DNA of 64,000 nucleotides from Haematobia irritans (taxonomy: Eukaryota; Arthropoda; Insecta; Diptera; Muscidae), in NCBI RefSeq assembly GCF_050003625.1, contig NC_134397.1, forward strand, positions 277,258,070 to 277,322,069, in the 5' to 3' direction. A program made the translations under genes and the position numbers. The notes below the pieces were generated by a model. The model was not told where the DNA came from, did not search any database, and saw only the letters and a program-made list of their open reading frames with translations. Within the stretch, counting starts at the first letter, position 1. The number at the start of each line of letters is the position of its first letter. Of the stretch, positions 11,349-23,400 are shown piece by piece.

Positions 11349-11699
11349 TGGCGTTGGATTATCCAAGGCATCAGTGATAACCAGGTTAAATGATCATGCA
11401 AGTCAAAAATCAAGGTAGCAACTACTGTACTACTACAGGAATTACTGTATGGTTAAAATGGTCATGATTTGGCGTCAACGATTTTTTTCTTTATTTTTAG
11501 TTCATTTTCTTTCTATAAGAGGGGGTAATTTCGTGAGTTGTATTTGAAAAGCACATCATGGCATACAATTTTCCCGGTTTTAATAACGCTTTGTGGAAAT
11601 CTCAAAATGTGGAGTAAAGTTTAGTTCAACTTTCGCACGACGTAGTTAATTTTTGCTATAAACCAGTTTACGTTTTGTTCTATTTACCTCCCATCGGAG

Positions 11700-11990
11700 A
11701 GTTCACAAAATAAATTTTCACGAAAATTTTTCCAATTAAAGTCTTAATTGAGTTTTGAAAAATATTAAACTAAAAATTTAATTGATTCAACAAATTTTTT
11801 AATTGAAACAAACATCAATCACAAAATTTAATAGTATCAATAAATTTTTTAATTAGATCAATTAATTTTTTAATTGGCTTTCAATTAATTTTTTAATTGA
11901 TGTTATCATTTCTGTGATTGAAGACATTTCAATTAAATAATTAATTGGATCAATTAATTTCGTGATTGAATCAGGATTTTTTTTTTTTGT
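11700..11990. repeat. Degenerate tandem of a palindromic AATTAATTTTTTAATT motif
   Basis: Repeated imperfect units of about 20-25 bp of the form CAATTAATTTTTTAATTGAT, several being inverted repeats themselves, with CGTGATTGAA punctuations. Similar stretches occur near 40370-40420, 48540-48720, 50265-50340 and 50770-50870, so this is a dispersed AT-rich family. Confidence 0.55.
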
Positions 11991-12037
11991 GTGTTAGATG
12001 ATCGTATACTAAAGTTTATGTAAATAGCGGTAATACT

Positions 12038-13441
12038 AACAAGTATATACAGTAGCACGTTCGGCCAGGCCGAATCTTAAATACCCACCACCATGAACCA
12101 AATATAATAGTTTCCTTTGAAAATTTCAGGGGGGTTTGATGACAGATATTTTCCCAAGCAGATCAGTTCAACCAGTACGCTTCCTACAGATAAATGTAAA
12201 GATTTTACCTATGAAGACTAGATCAGATTCTGAATTCATAAGATCCATTTTTTGCTTGAGTTTTAGAGGAATTATAAACATCTCTTGTAAGTGTGCTCGA
12301 AAATGATAAGATAATGCCTTGATTTGAAACCTAAAATCTGTGGATTTTCATCCCAATTATTTTAATGACTACGAGAAGTAAAATCTGGAAATTTTGCATT
12401 CAGTTTCAAGCAATTTTCATGATGAGTGCGTTTTCTATACTATAGTGAAATCGGTTTTTAGTGAGGCCACACTAAATGGACCGATAAAACTAAATCATAT
12501 ACACTTTGTTATGGGTATAAAATGCCAGTATATTTTCAATTTGTGGCAAATCGGATAAAAACTACAATTTCTAGAAACCCTAGGAGTTAAATCGGGAGTT
12601 CGGTGTAATGGAGACTGTACCAAAATATGGAAGGATACACACAGTATTCAGCACATTTAATTGTAGTTCTAGAATCTAAACCCGAAATCGGAGGGCCGTT
12701 TTATAAGGGGGATATATCAATTACTGTACCGATACTCAATATATTCGGCTCACCTCTTTATGGTCCTAGAATACCTCTAGATTTCCAATTTCAGGCAAAT
12801 TGGGTAAAATCTACGGATTCTAGAAGCCCAAAAAATAAATCTGGAGATCGGTCTATATAGAGGCTATATCGGAACATGGTTCGATAATCACCATTTTCGG
12901 CACATCTCCTTATTTTCCTAGAATACATCTAGATATTAAATTTCAGGCAAATCGGATAGAAAATACACTTTCTAGACGCCCAAGAAGAACGCCCATATGG
13001 GCGCTATACCAAAACATGGACCGATAGGCACCATTTTCGGTACACTTTTTGATGGTCCTAAAATACTTCTAGATTTCCAATTTCAGGTAAATTGGATAAA
13101 AACTACAGTTTTTATAATCCCAAGACCCCAAATAGGGAGGTGGGTTTATATGGGGACTATATCAAAACTTGGACCGATATAGCCCATCTTCGAACTTGAC
13201 CTGCCAGCAAACAAAAGACGAATCTGTGCCAAATTTCAGGACGATAGCGCCATTATTGAAGGCTGTAGCGTGATCACAACCGACAGACAGACAGACGGAC
13301 ATGCTTATATCGTCTTAAAATTTCTCCCTGATCAAGAATACATATACTTTATATAGTCGGAAATCGATATTTCGATGTGTTACAAACGGAATGACAAACT
13401 TATTATACCCCCGTCACCATTCTATGGTGGTGGGTATACAA
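12038..13441 (+). mobile_element. Helentron/DINE-like family D, copy D2 (most complete)
   Basis: The 5' end AACAAGTATATAC is followed by hairpin GTTCGGCCAGGCCGAAT (12060-12076), subterminal TACCCACCACCATGAACC, a unique 5' region, 153-bp units (TCGGTCTATATAGAGGC theme) and the GACAGACAGACAGACGGACAT tract. The uninterrupted core AATACATATACTTTATATAG and a 3' end CACCATTCTATGGTGGTGGGTATA complete it. The 5' and 3' subterminal repeats are inverted partners. This is the reference for D1. Confidence 0.72.
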
Positions 13442-14393
13442 ATGATACCAAATTATAAATGTTAAAGTATGAGAGAGTTTATTTCAAAAAGAGAACCTCG
13501 CGAGCTCACTTTTGGCCAAAGATAATGACCAGTTGTTTGTTTGGACCAGTTGCCAATTTAAATAATTAAAGTTTATGAGTGCATAGACGATTGAGTCGCA
13601 TGCCCTCGTTGAAATATAACCGATTAAAATTGAATGCATTTTATCTATTATAATAAGTAATAAATTTTTATGCACGTAATTTTAGATAGTATATAAGATC
13701 AATAAATTCAAAAAATAATTTTGATATATAGGAAGTCTATTAAAACAATTATAGATATATAAACTATTTTAAAGTAACTGTACTTAAATAAAAACTATTT
13801 AAAATATTTAATTGTAATTACAAATACAACTTATTTAATTACAACTAGATGTACTAAAAGTCGGAAAAATTATATAAAAATTAAAAGTTAAAATTTAATA
13901 AAATAATTTTGCTTAAATGTTTTTTTTAGGTAGCTGAAATTGATTGAATCTCAGAGTTCTTCTCTTGAGAATATAATTAATCCGTCTATCTTGCTTATCT
14001 TACAATGATTCTGACACAAGTTCCTTTAATACCAGATCCCAACAAATTTCACTGTGTATACTTTTAAAACTTTAAAGAAATGCCCATTTGTTTTTTAAAC
14101 ACAGCCTCAAACAATGATTTCCTCATTTGCATGATATTATTATCAGATCTCGGAAATTAATAACATCATAATAAACTTAAATGTGCCCAATCAACAAAAC
14201 ATATTTAAAATTTTCTTTTTTTATTTCATTTTGGTACACTGCGTTGACACATAATAATAATGTCTCAAATGACTAAGGCTCTTTGGAGCCATGTCTTCTT
14301 GATTTTAATTAAGTTGGGATACACATTTCATTCAAAATGTCCATTCATCGTTGTCCTTGAACAATGTAAATGAATTGTTTTTCCTCTTTGCAG
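13442..14393. other. No gene seen
   Basis: Very AT-rich sequence with short homopolymer-like runs. No repeat family, RNA gene or coding signal was recognised. Confidence 0.4.
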
Positions 14394-14564
14394 GACATAT
14401 TCACAGTGTTGACAATTCCGAGTGGCATAAAGTGGCGTCCTTGGATTTTCTTTTCTTTTGTTTTTTACGTTGCTTGGTACCTAATCAAATGGTCAGTGTG
14501 GGCTTATATACGAATCGTATATATTTTATATATTTTTTTGTTTTGCTATTTTAGTAACGACTGA
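14394..14564 (+). CDS. Weak candidate terminal exon
   Basis: A strong acceptor (TTTTTCCTCTTTGCAG) at 14393 opens a 56-codon frame, DIFTVLTIPSGIKWRPWIFF..., ending at TGA 14562-14564. The segment is hydrophobic and aromatic (one possible membrane span, WIFFSFVFYVAWYLIKW). AATAAATAAA occurs near 14760. There is no recognisable homology or matching upstream exon, so this may be chance. Confidence 0.18.
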   Translation, partial: DIFTVLTIPSGIKWRPWIFFSFVFYVAWYLIKWSVWAYIRIVYILYIFLFCYFSND

Positions 14565-14811
14565 GTTACTAAATTGCTCATACTTGATAAGTAAATGACA
14601 GTGGTAACACTGTAAGTCTGTTATTGACAATACAATATAATAAGATAAAAATATTATTTAGTATGGTGAAAAGAGAACAAAAATCATATTGAATACTGAC
14701 TGGTGGTCTTGGAATATTTTCAATAAAATTGAATTTCGAACAAGTTTCAATAATTGTGTAATAAATAAAGGTGTAAAGAACACATCCCTTCTATAACTTC
14801 ATGTTGACCAT

Positions 14812-15060
14812 GAAGTTAATAATAACAACTACTTGTGCCAAGTTTCAAGTCGATAGCTTGTTTCGTTCGGAAGTTAGCGTGATTTCAACAGACGGACGGA
14901 CGGACGGACGGACGGACAGACGGACATGCTCAGATCGACTCAGAATTTCACCACGACCCAGAATATATGTTTTTTATGGGGTCTTAGATCAATACTTCGA
15001 TGTGTTTCAAGCGGAATGACAAAGTTAATATACCCCCATCCTATGGTGGAGAGTATAAAA
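14812..15060 (+). mobile_element. Helentron/DINE-like family B, 3' end only
   Basis: Starts at AACAACTACTTGTGCCAAG and runs through the (GACG)n tract, ATGCTCAGATCGACTCAG, CAGAATATATG and the 3' end CCTATGGTGGAGAGTATAAAAA. All central repeats and the 5' end are absent. Confidence 0.7.
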
Positions 15061-15466
15061 ACGGTACAAAAGGGAATCTATATTCACCGAAAAAAAATAT
15101 TGTCGTGAGACCAAAGATTTCATGTCCTTAAAATACGAATCCGAATTTTGCTTAGTACAGAAGACGCATTTCTCTGATATAATTTTTTCGTTGTCTAAAA
15201 GCAGACAATTTTTAATGACTTTGGTTTTTCCTTATAGTTAAGTGAAAATTAAAAAAATCTTTGACTAAGGTCATCTTTTATATTTCTGAAAAATTCTTCA
15301 AAATTAATGAAATCTTTTAATTCGTTGTCTTTTTGCATCTTGACTACAAAGCAAAAAAGCGTTATAAATAGATTTTTTTCGACGCCTTTTTAAAGACTTT
15401 TTCACTTGAAACAAACATTAATTTCTAATTAAGGTTGATTACGAATTTGAAAATTGAAGTCTGATG

Positions 15467-15629
15467 AAGGTAGAATTACATACCATGCGTTCAATGCGTT
15501 AAATGCGTCCGATGATTGAAGAGTTAAAATTTCTCTTTGAAATCAAAAGCTCGAATAGTCTACCGCAAATAGAAAAAATCAACCCTTCCATCAACGCACG
15601 GATTGACGCATGGTGTGCAATTCCACCTT
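15467..15629. mobile_element. 163-bp MITE with about 24-bp TIRs
   Basis: The left end AAGGTAGAATTACATACCAT and the right end (read inward) AAGGTGGAATTGCACACCAT are inverted repeats that continue GCGT. The interior is non-coding. No clear target duplication can be seen (TGATG and GACAG flank it). It interrupts the family M copy. Superfamily unknown. Confidence 0.65.
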
Positions 15630-15669
15630 GACAGCAAATATTTTCAAAAATGTTTTAACATGATTTTAA

Positions 15670-15950
15670 CCCTGGACAGTCATCCTTATTTTTTGTACAC
15701 TAACGTCATCCTTCGTCATTTTGACTACGGCTTATTTCAAGATGCTATAATTTGCACTGTGAGCCAAAATGTGAACCAAAATTTAAATTATTTTCTTATT
15801 CATTTTGTTCTTAATTAGTATACAACAAAAATTCATCAAATATTTGCATTTGTATAACTTAAATTTATCATTTCCCAATCGACTAAAATGCATTTTAGAT
15901 CGAAAATGAAATTACGCGTCGTCATTTTGACGAAGGATGACTGTCCAGGG
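15670..15950. mobile_element. 281-bp piggyBac-type MITE with TTAA target sites
   Basis: Flanked by TTAA on both sides (15666-15669 and 15951-15954). The TIRs are perfect over CCCTGGACAGTCATCCTT, with a further inverted block GTCATTTTGAC just inside. TTAA duplication with a CCC-starting TIR is the established hallmark of piggyBac-superfamily elements. There is no transposase; a 71-codon open frame overlapping it is incidental. It sits in the family M copy at a place where copy 1 has a continuous sequence. Confidence 0.8.
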
Positions 15951-16159
15951 TTAAAGAACTCTAATAGTATATGAAGAAAACCCCTGAAAAAAACGAATAA
16001 ATTAAACTTGGTTTTCTAGAATCAAGTACGAAAAACTAAAATTTAAAAGAGAATTGTGTCTTAAATTTGGTCCTACTACAATTCTCCGCTTCTTTGGCTT
16101 CTAATCAATAACACATTCATAAAAAAAGAATATTTGGAAACGGACATGTTTTTTTAGTG

Positions 16160-16985
16160 TTATGAGAGTTTTCTTCACTATACTGAACTCTCTATGGTTG
16201 AACCCTTATAGTTGTTTGGAGCAGTCTCCAAGTTGGCGGAAATATTAATTTCCCTAACAAAAAAATGCATGCATTAAATGGTACTAAATCAGCATCGAAA
16301 AAGTACTTGTTTCTGCCAAAAGTTACTTCATCATTTTTGTGAAAGCAATGCCTATATTTTCTTAAGAAGTTGGTATTTTGACTTTGTTTCTGAAAGAGAG
16401 ACAACCCCAATAAATTATCTGTTTAACAGTTCAAGTGTAGCTGTAACCAGCTGTTGATTCTGAGGAAGTAAGATGCCTATAGGGTGTACGAGTCGGAATC
16501 TGAGGATTTTGCAACTATCTACCAAATTTTGCTAGACTCAAGAGCTCTAACTCGTAAGGACTAATGTTGATAGTTTAATTCATGCATTACAAGAAGATTG
16601 TGAGAACTACCAAGTGTGGTACTTTGTTTATTCACGAAGAACCAAATGTTATACAACGATATTAACTCTATCAATAGTGATAATGTCTCCGAACTTTTCT
16701 CACTTCTTTTTCCACTAAACAGTCAATCGGTATAGTCTTTGAAGCGGGTCAAATAGATTTCATTGAAATTGGAATCAAATGGAGAGATGTATGCATTAAA
16801 AAAAGGTTGAAAAAGTACCAAGTGTGTCGCGGGGGTTCCAAGGTACATTGTTTATTTAAAGGCACATTATTTATTAGCTCACAAAATCAAGTCAAAAATC
16901 GCTTTACATTCATTGAGTACATCCCTCTTGAATGCAATACGAAGAGCTAGCAGCTTGTGCGTCACCATCCATTTTTTTATTGCAG
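16160..16985. other. No gene seen
   Basis: Moderately complex sequence with no repeat copy elsewhere in the window that I could find and no coding signal beyond a chance 72-codon minus-strand frame at 16410-16192. Confidence 0.35.
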
Positions 16986-17809
16986 TATATATCGATGCCC
17001 TCATTCCAGAGTACGCTAAGTCGACTTAGAATTATTTGATGGAGGATGGATTGATATGAATTACACCCTCCTATCAAAAGTTATGGTAGATATTGTACGT
17101 AAACTGTGACTATAGTTTTAAAAATTTCCAATTCAAAAAGAGCGAAAAGGTTTGTTCAGTCTAAAGTGGTCTAAGTCATTTTTAGCCATATTCTATTACT
17201 ACTATATTTAATTCGTACATACTTAAAAAATCTACAATAAACATGATTTTAAGACCGAAAAAAGTGATACACGGACGAAAAATACAGTTTTTCATATGTA
17301 TTGGTGTAAAAATTAAATGTTTGGAACTCAATTTTTTTAACACAATATTTTTAAGTGCTAGCATATAATGTTCATAAGCTAGCATAACATGTTTGGGACA
17401 TATATGTTAATATGTTAAAACATATTATGTTTGGGACATAAAATGTTTGTAAATATAATATGCTTAGATATAAACATATATTAATTTGGAAATAGGTTAT
17501 AACCATATATGTGTTTAGAAAGAGAGACCTAGAGAGTATGCTGCAAGTAAAATAATGGAAGTAACCAATTGGCGCCTTAAAAATATATGCACACAAAGAA
17601 AATTTCATTAAATGTTTGAAGAATACAAACAATATTTTGTTTGGGCCAATCCTGAAAATATATATGCTTGAAGCAAAATGTGTTTGGGGTATATGTTACA
17701 GAAGCGATTTTTTTTTGAGGGTGTACGGTTTTTGAGAAATTCAAAAACAATTAACTTTTTTTCTGTAAAATTCACTTTTTAGACTTAGCGGAATGGAAAC
17801 ATCGATATG
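16986..17809. mobile_element. Family H TIR element, copy 1, with nested family G
   Basis: The outer ends are ATATCGATGCCCTCATTCCA and, inverted, ATATCGATGTTTCCATTCCG, each followed by an AAGTC-type block (GCTAAGTC). The interior shares CTAAGTCATTTTTAGCCATA with copy 2 at 51087-51432. The family G element at 17271-17726 interrupts it within the segment that reads TTATACGGGTTTTGAG in copy 2. Confidence 0.65.
17271..17726. mobile_element. Family G element, copy 1
   Basis: A 456-bp repeat from ACACGGACGAAAAATACAG to TTGAGGGTGT. Its second copy is at 63040-63500 and shares long blocks (AATGGAAGTAACCAATTGGC, GCATATAATGTT, AATATGTTA). The interior is dense in ACATAT/ATGTTTGGGACATA motifs. TAC on both sides could be a 3-bp target duplication. 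There is no coding capacity; the two minus-strand open frames here are incidental. Confidence 0.62.
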
Positions 17810-20800
17810 TGGTAGATGACTTTTAACTTCTAATCATATGTTTGCCAAAATAGTATACGTACATATATTTGTTTATTTTTTTAATATATATCAGCTAAAC
17901 AATGATAATTGTTTGGTTTGACTGTAAAAATTGTTTAAAAAAATTATGCTTTGAAGTGGCTATGACTTTTATTTAGATGAGCAAACTAACATGCATGACC
18001 TTTTCATAATAAAACAGCCCGATCTTGTAATGGAATTTTTAATTTTTGTAACTTTCATTCTATATGTTCTATAGAAAATATTTCTCTTTTCGCTCCATCG
18101 CAATAGGAACCACAGTGCATGGTATAAATAACAAACAATAGTTTCCAAATGTCAGTGATTTATATGCCTTCATAAGCAATGTATTTTTTTGTTCTCTCTC
18201 TCTCGTTTTTGTATTCGAAAATTTTTAGTAAGATAAAAACCAACAAATGATTGTAAGACAAACATATGTATATTTCGTTAGTCTATATATGGTTTGTAGC
18301 CTCTAGGTCTCTATGAAAACGACGTAAGATGCTGTGGTCCAAACAAATGTCCTTTTTTTATTTTCTGTTAATAATTATTTTAATGCCCCAATGTCTCCCT
18401 CACATTATTTATGACACATGGGCGATGGTGCATTAATAAATTTCCAACAATTCCCACAATCTGTGTTAGGCGGTGAACTGGGGTTTCATTCTTCCTTTAA
18501 GGACGAAGTTTTTTTGCCCTTGTCTTTGTAACATGATTAAATACCCGAAATTCTCTTAAGAGGCAATGGCAAGAGAAATTCGTTATACTGAACTCTTGGG
18601 AGGCGATGCTTCTTCTGCTTTTCCTGGCAGAATGATGAGTGAGTTTATGAAAAGCCATTTAGCAAATTTAACTTTATTTGCTTGTGTATAACTTAACAAT
18701 TTACCAAATGTCCGTCGGTGTGTCCATCCGGTACCTATGCCTGCACTTTCCTATTGTTTCTCTCCACTGGCACTTAATGTTACGGTGCTGAGTTGTGAGC
18801 AAGCCCATACAGCCCATGCAATGGCATGCGGTGCATGCTATGGAAAATACAGTTGGTTCATCCCTTTTCGCCCCTCCACCTTAAAACGACTTTGAAAGTA
18901 AACAGCACAATGATATACAGGCTCAATGAATAGGTCTTCTGGTAGATGTTGGTGTAGTCTTGGTGAAGTTGGTAAAAGTAAAAAGATTGCTTTAACGCAT
19001 TTAGTTCTTTTCTTATAGGGCGGGCAGGGGTCAATATTAAAAGTTTTATATTTTACTTTCACAACCTAGAAATGCAGAAGGAAATGAAAGCGTTCTATTC
19101 GAGTTGGCCTTAGGGACTTTGCGAATGACCGATTTTCATTTCAAATGAAACTTTTTTTCAAACCAACTGAAACCTCTTCCACACTCAAAAGAAAGTTTAC
19201 TTTGATCTAAATATCTTATCCTTCCCTCAAGGAAAAATTATCTTAGTTCAAAGACATACATACGACTTTAATGGAGGAAAGCAAATTTCCAAAATTTGTG
19301 TCCACCATTTTATAAAAAAATTGTCTATAAATTTTCTTTTATTTAAAATTTCATTATTTTAAAGAAATTTGTCTTTAATACTGCGTAAATTGCGCATCCT
19401 AAAATTTAGGTTGCGTAATCTTTAATAGCACGTTGATATTTTTTTTTTAAATTTTCCTGTGTATGGTAACTTCCATAAATACTCTATATGCTCAAATCAC
19501 CTAATACACCCATTCGACTTCCCTTAGGGTGTTCAATTTGTATAAAATGGAAAACCGCAAATTCGACATTTACTTTTACTTTAGCTCAACTCAAACAGGC
19601 AAAGGCCCAAACTGATATCAGTAGCGTTGCAGAGTAAAAGAAAAGAGCGATAGATATATAGACCAACAAATTTTCATACAAATGACTGAGTCTCCTTCGA
19701 CGGTGCCATGAGAAGACGCTTTTTTAAATGCATGCGGTCGATATACAGCATCATCAGAAACTTCATCGGCCACAATGGGACCACAGCGTCAGTGTCAGTG
19801 ACAGCATCAATTGCTTGACTCTGCTGGGAGAGGGGACCGCATTAAGAGTTAGACGCAGCTGTTGTCAGCTGCAATACTTTTGCGGGTACTTTGAAGTTTT
19901 ATTCAATGTGGCCATCTTGTGTCAATATTTGTTCTATGTTAAACGAACAAAACTTCGACCATAGCAAAGGATTTTGAGCCAGTAAAACTTCCAAGGCAAA
20001 CTATAATATACAAATAAAACAAAGCCATGGACAAGCATGTAAAACGTGTGGATGGCCAAGTGTTTAACCGAATTAGATACAGCGTCGAAAATCCGTCGAA
20101 ACTAAACGAAAAACATATTATCCCTTTCGCCTACTATTTCGCTTTACGAATTTCTCTCAATGCATAAATAAAGTAGAAAATGAAAGACCCTGCTTTACAA
20201 AGACCATCAAATTTTCTTAGAGTGTATTCAGGTAATCACTTTGTCGAAAGAAATACAGGCAGTGTTAGTACTTTAATAATAACTTGATTGTGTTGGTTTT
20301 GTTGCACATTTCTCCGTATTATTACTCTCCCTCTCTCTCTCTCTCTTCATCTTACTCACTCTCGCGGAGTCTTGTTGTAATGAAGAGTTGGCAGTTGGAG
20401 TAGTAGTAGTAAAAGTAACATAAGTAGCACAAGTTAAGAGTGCACTTAATTTATAATGAACTATCAACGCATAAATGTATGCTTGTAAAAGGATGTTCAA
20501 GCCATTCACTACAACTGTTGGCAGGTGAATGTTGCTCGATGGTTCAGTTTATACTAAAAGTATAGAATTTTGGATTGTAATATTTTTCAAAATGCGTTTA
20601 AAGTACCACAATATAATAGGTTTTTCCAAATTAGTTGAAATTTTCGTATATGGTATACCTTCAAGAATAAATGTTGGGGTTACATACACTGCATTTTAAT
20701 CTTCAGGCAAATCTGATAAAAAAAATTCAGCATTCAAACTCATTTTATTTTGTATTAAAATCGTTATATACCAAATACTAAAATATTTCATAAACTAGTT

Positions 20801-21099
20801 ATACCAAATCTATATGAATCATATCTGCTCATATAGTTTTATTATATTTACGGCCATTTTCATGTAGCTCCGTTTGGCTTTAACTGACAGTTAACAGAAA
20901 GAAAAATGGAAATATATTTTATCCGGTTAACTTTAACCGAAAAAATTTCAGCAGTTAAGTTCCTAACTGGCATATGGAATATATAAAGAAGATGATATAA
21001 ACCATGATTCCATGGTTTAAAATTTCGTTAGCTAACGTTGCATTAACGGAGCTTCATGAAAAAGGGGGTTAGAATGATAACACTTCTACCGAGTCTGAC
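17810..21099. other. Long stretch without a recognised gene
   Basis: Contains CT microsatellites at about 18195-18210 and 20325-20347. At about 19180-19460 there is a CACTC-AAAAGAAAG-led repeat scrap ending in TTTTCCTGTGT. It also contains scattered chance open frames under 80 codons. The 19560-19970 part is less AT-rich than its surroundings but shows no start, splice or domain signal I can defend. Confidence 0.35.
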
Positions 21100-21414
21100 A
21101 TTCTGACAGATACCACAGCGAAATAACTGCAACACCGATGGATCCAAGATGGATGAGAGGACTGAACTAAATATTCCGTTTACCAGACCTCAGAACAATT
21201 CTACAGGCGGAAGTGCGTGACATAACGAACTGATTTCGAAATAACACTCGAAGTTCGTGTTATTTCGAAAGAACACGAATCAACAAATCGTGAATAATTT
21301 CACAGACTTCCGGATGGTAATGGAGGCAATAGCAGATAATACGGTTTGATCGCGAACCGTATTAGAATGGAAAAAAGTGATCAACGAATGGCTACCGTGA
21401 CATACCAAAATATG

Positions 21415-22367
21415 AACAAGTATATTTCAGCCGGATCGGATGAAATTTTCGTTTCTTAGAGGCTCCGCAAGCCAAATCGGGGGATCGGTTTATATGGGGC
21501 TATATATAATTATGGACCGATGTGGACCAATTTTTGCATGGTCATTAGATAACATATACCAATACCATGTACCAAATTTCAGGCGGATCGGATGAAATTT
21601 GCTTCTCTTAGATGCTCCGCAAGCCAAATCGGGGGATCGGTTTATATGGGGGCTATATATAATTATGGACAGATGAGGACCAATTTTGCATGGTTGGTAG
21701 AAACCATATACTAACACCATGTACAAAATTGCAGCCGGATCGCATGAAATTTGCTCCGCAATTGGCTCCGCAAGCCAAATCGGGGGATCGGTTTATATGG
21801 GGGCTATATATAATTATGGACCGATATGGACCAATTTTTGCATGGTTGTTAGGAACCTTATATTAACACCATGTACCAAATTTCAGCCGGATCGGATGAA
21901 ATTTGCTTCTCTTAGAGCGATCGCAAACCAAATTTGGGGGTCCGTTTATATGGGGGCTATACGAAAAAGTGGACCGATATGGACCAATTTTTGCATGGTT
22001 GTTAGAGACCATATATTAACACCATTTACCAAATTTCAGCCGGATCGGATGAAATTTGCTTCTCTTAGAGCGATCGCAAGCCAAATTTGGGGGTCCGTTT
22101 ATATGGGGGCTATACGTAAAAAAATACCATCCGACCTACATCAATAACAACTACTTGCGCCAAGTTTCAAGTCGATAACTTGTTTCGTTCGGAAGTTAGC
22201 GTGATTTCAACAGACGGACGGACGGACGGACATGCTCAGATCGACTCAGAATTTCACCACGACCCAGAATATATATACTTTATGGGGTCTTAGAGCAATA
22301 TTTAGATGTGTTACAAACGGAATGACAAAGTTAATATACCCCCATCCTATGGTGGAGGGTACAAAAA
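21415..22367 (+). mobile_element. Helentron/DINE-like family B, copy B2, inserted in the LINE relic
   Basis: The 5' terminus AACAAGTATAT jumps straight into a central repeat (TTCAGCCGGATCGG), so hairpin and 5' region are deleted. Central units then run through GGGGATCGGTTTATATGGGG themes to the (GACG)n tract and the 3' end CCTATGGTGGAGGGTACAAAA. LINE sequence resumes immediately after. The 142-codon frame is repeat read-through. Confidence 0.7.
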
Positions 22368-22589
22368 ACGCAAAGCCAAATAAACTGGCGATAAGAAGGG
22401 GAACACATATCCAAGGGAACTTAAAAAACTCATAGTGTGTAACGCGGGCCGAGTTGGATGATTGGATACGGGAGACACATAAAGCGATGTGGATCAATGT
22501 AATGGACCAATGGAAGGTTATAGCCATGAAACATAATGGAGAACTACTCAAACAGAATTGGACGACAAACAATAGGAAATAATGCAAGG

Positions 22590-22690
22590 GTATAGGCCGA
22601 TAGCCTCTAGCTGCTAGTGCCCGTATAAATACGTTTATTATAATTTGTAATTATAAATTATAATTAAGTAATAAATAAATAAATAATAAA
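22590..22690 (+). repeat. Short 5'-truncated LINE tail with (TAAA)n end
   Basis: About 100 bp ending in AATAAATAAATAAATAATAAA inside the LINE relic. The simple tail suggests a separate, severely truncated non-LTR insertion. No coding part is left. Confidence 0.4.
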
Positions 22691-22711
22691 TGACCGGGCA
22701 TTGGCTAATTT

Positions 22712-23222
22712 TATAAAAAATATTTTTTTTTTTAATTTTTAACTAAACAGTATTACAAACGCTGGCATCGCGCCGATTTCATAAAAATAAGTAAATATTT
22801 TTCGACAAATTCAAAAAAAAAAATTTTTGGAAATTTTTAACTAAACAGTATTACAAACGATGACATCACACCGTTATCATAAAAACAAGAATGTACATCT
22901 TTTTTATTTATTAATTTTTTTCACTTGTCAAAAAAAAAAATTGTAGTTTGAAGGAAAACATTGGAGTTCAAAATTGAAAAAATGTTTTTAATGCAATATG
23001 AAGTTCAAAATGGGCCAATTTGTAGTAAAATTTTCAATTTTTAAGAAATAATGAACTATTTTGTGAGAAGTGCGAATTTAGTAAATCTTTATGCTTCATT
23101 TGTGTATATTTTTTTCCCGTAAAGGAAAGGAAACTTTCTCCAAATATAATAATTTCATGCACTAAAATAAAGTTAAATTGGCTTTAGTGAAATATAGGGT
23201 TTACTTTTCTTGAGTGTAGAGC
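22712..23222 (+). mobile_element. Family F dispersed repeat, copy 1
   Basis: Shares ACTAAACAGTATTACAAACG, CGACAAATTCAA, TTGTAGTTTGAA and TAAAGTTAAATTGGCTTTAG with 44050-44525. It contains an internal duplication of the ACTAAACAGTATTACAAACG block (about 22742 and 22841). It ends in TTGAGTGTAG and interrupts the LINE relic. Inverted scraps of the same family are near 26850-27110 and 29335-29480. Confidence 0.55.
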
Positions 23223-23400
23223 GTGTTTTTAGGATGATGAGACCTTGGAACACTACCTTTGTCACTGACCCGCCTTTACTAGGCAAAGAGTTAACCATAT
23301 CGGGGAAGAGGTGAATTCGTTAAGGACACAGAGTTCCTGGAATAATAGAAGGTTCCCATAGAACAGGGATACCTGGATACCATTTTCAACCTACTATAGA

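Larger units (their letters stand above)
15085..16159 (+). mobile_element. Family M element, copy 2, carrying two nested MITEs
   Basis: Aligned by eye to copy 1 (3139-3791), the outer sequence runs 15085-15466, 15630-15665 and 15955-16159, with recognisable blocks GAAGACGCATTTCTCTGATAT and CTCCGCTTCTTTGGCT. The intervening 15467-15629 and 15670-15950 are absent from copy 1 and are described separately. Confidence 0.65.
21100..23400 (+). pseudogene. LINE relic (RNase H and C-terminal region), split by two insertions
   Basis: Translated pieces keep an order expected of I/Jockey/R1-type LINE 3' ends. TDGSKMDERT (RNase H, near 21137) is followed by RTVLEWKKVINEWLP (near 21355). After the B2 insertion, ANKLAIRRGTHIQ (near 22379) and AELDDWIRETHKAMW (near 22448) appear, then TGHWLI (near 22690). 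After the family F insertion, DDETLEHYLCH-stop-PAF (near 23235) follows, where the stop replaces the Cys expected in HxLCHCPAL. Many stops and frame changes show it is long dead. Confidence 0.6.

Noticed and set aside
15603..15818. 71-codon frame across two MITEs
   Set aside because: It spans the boundary between two independent insertions, so it is incidental.
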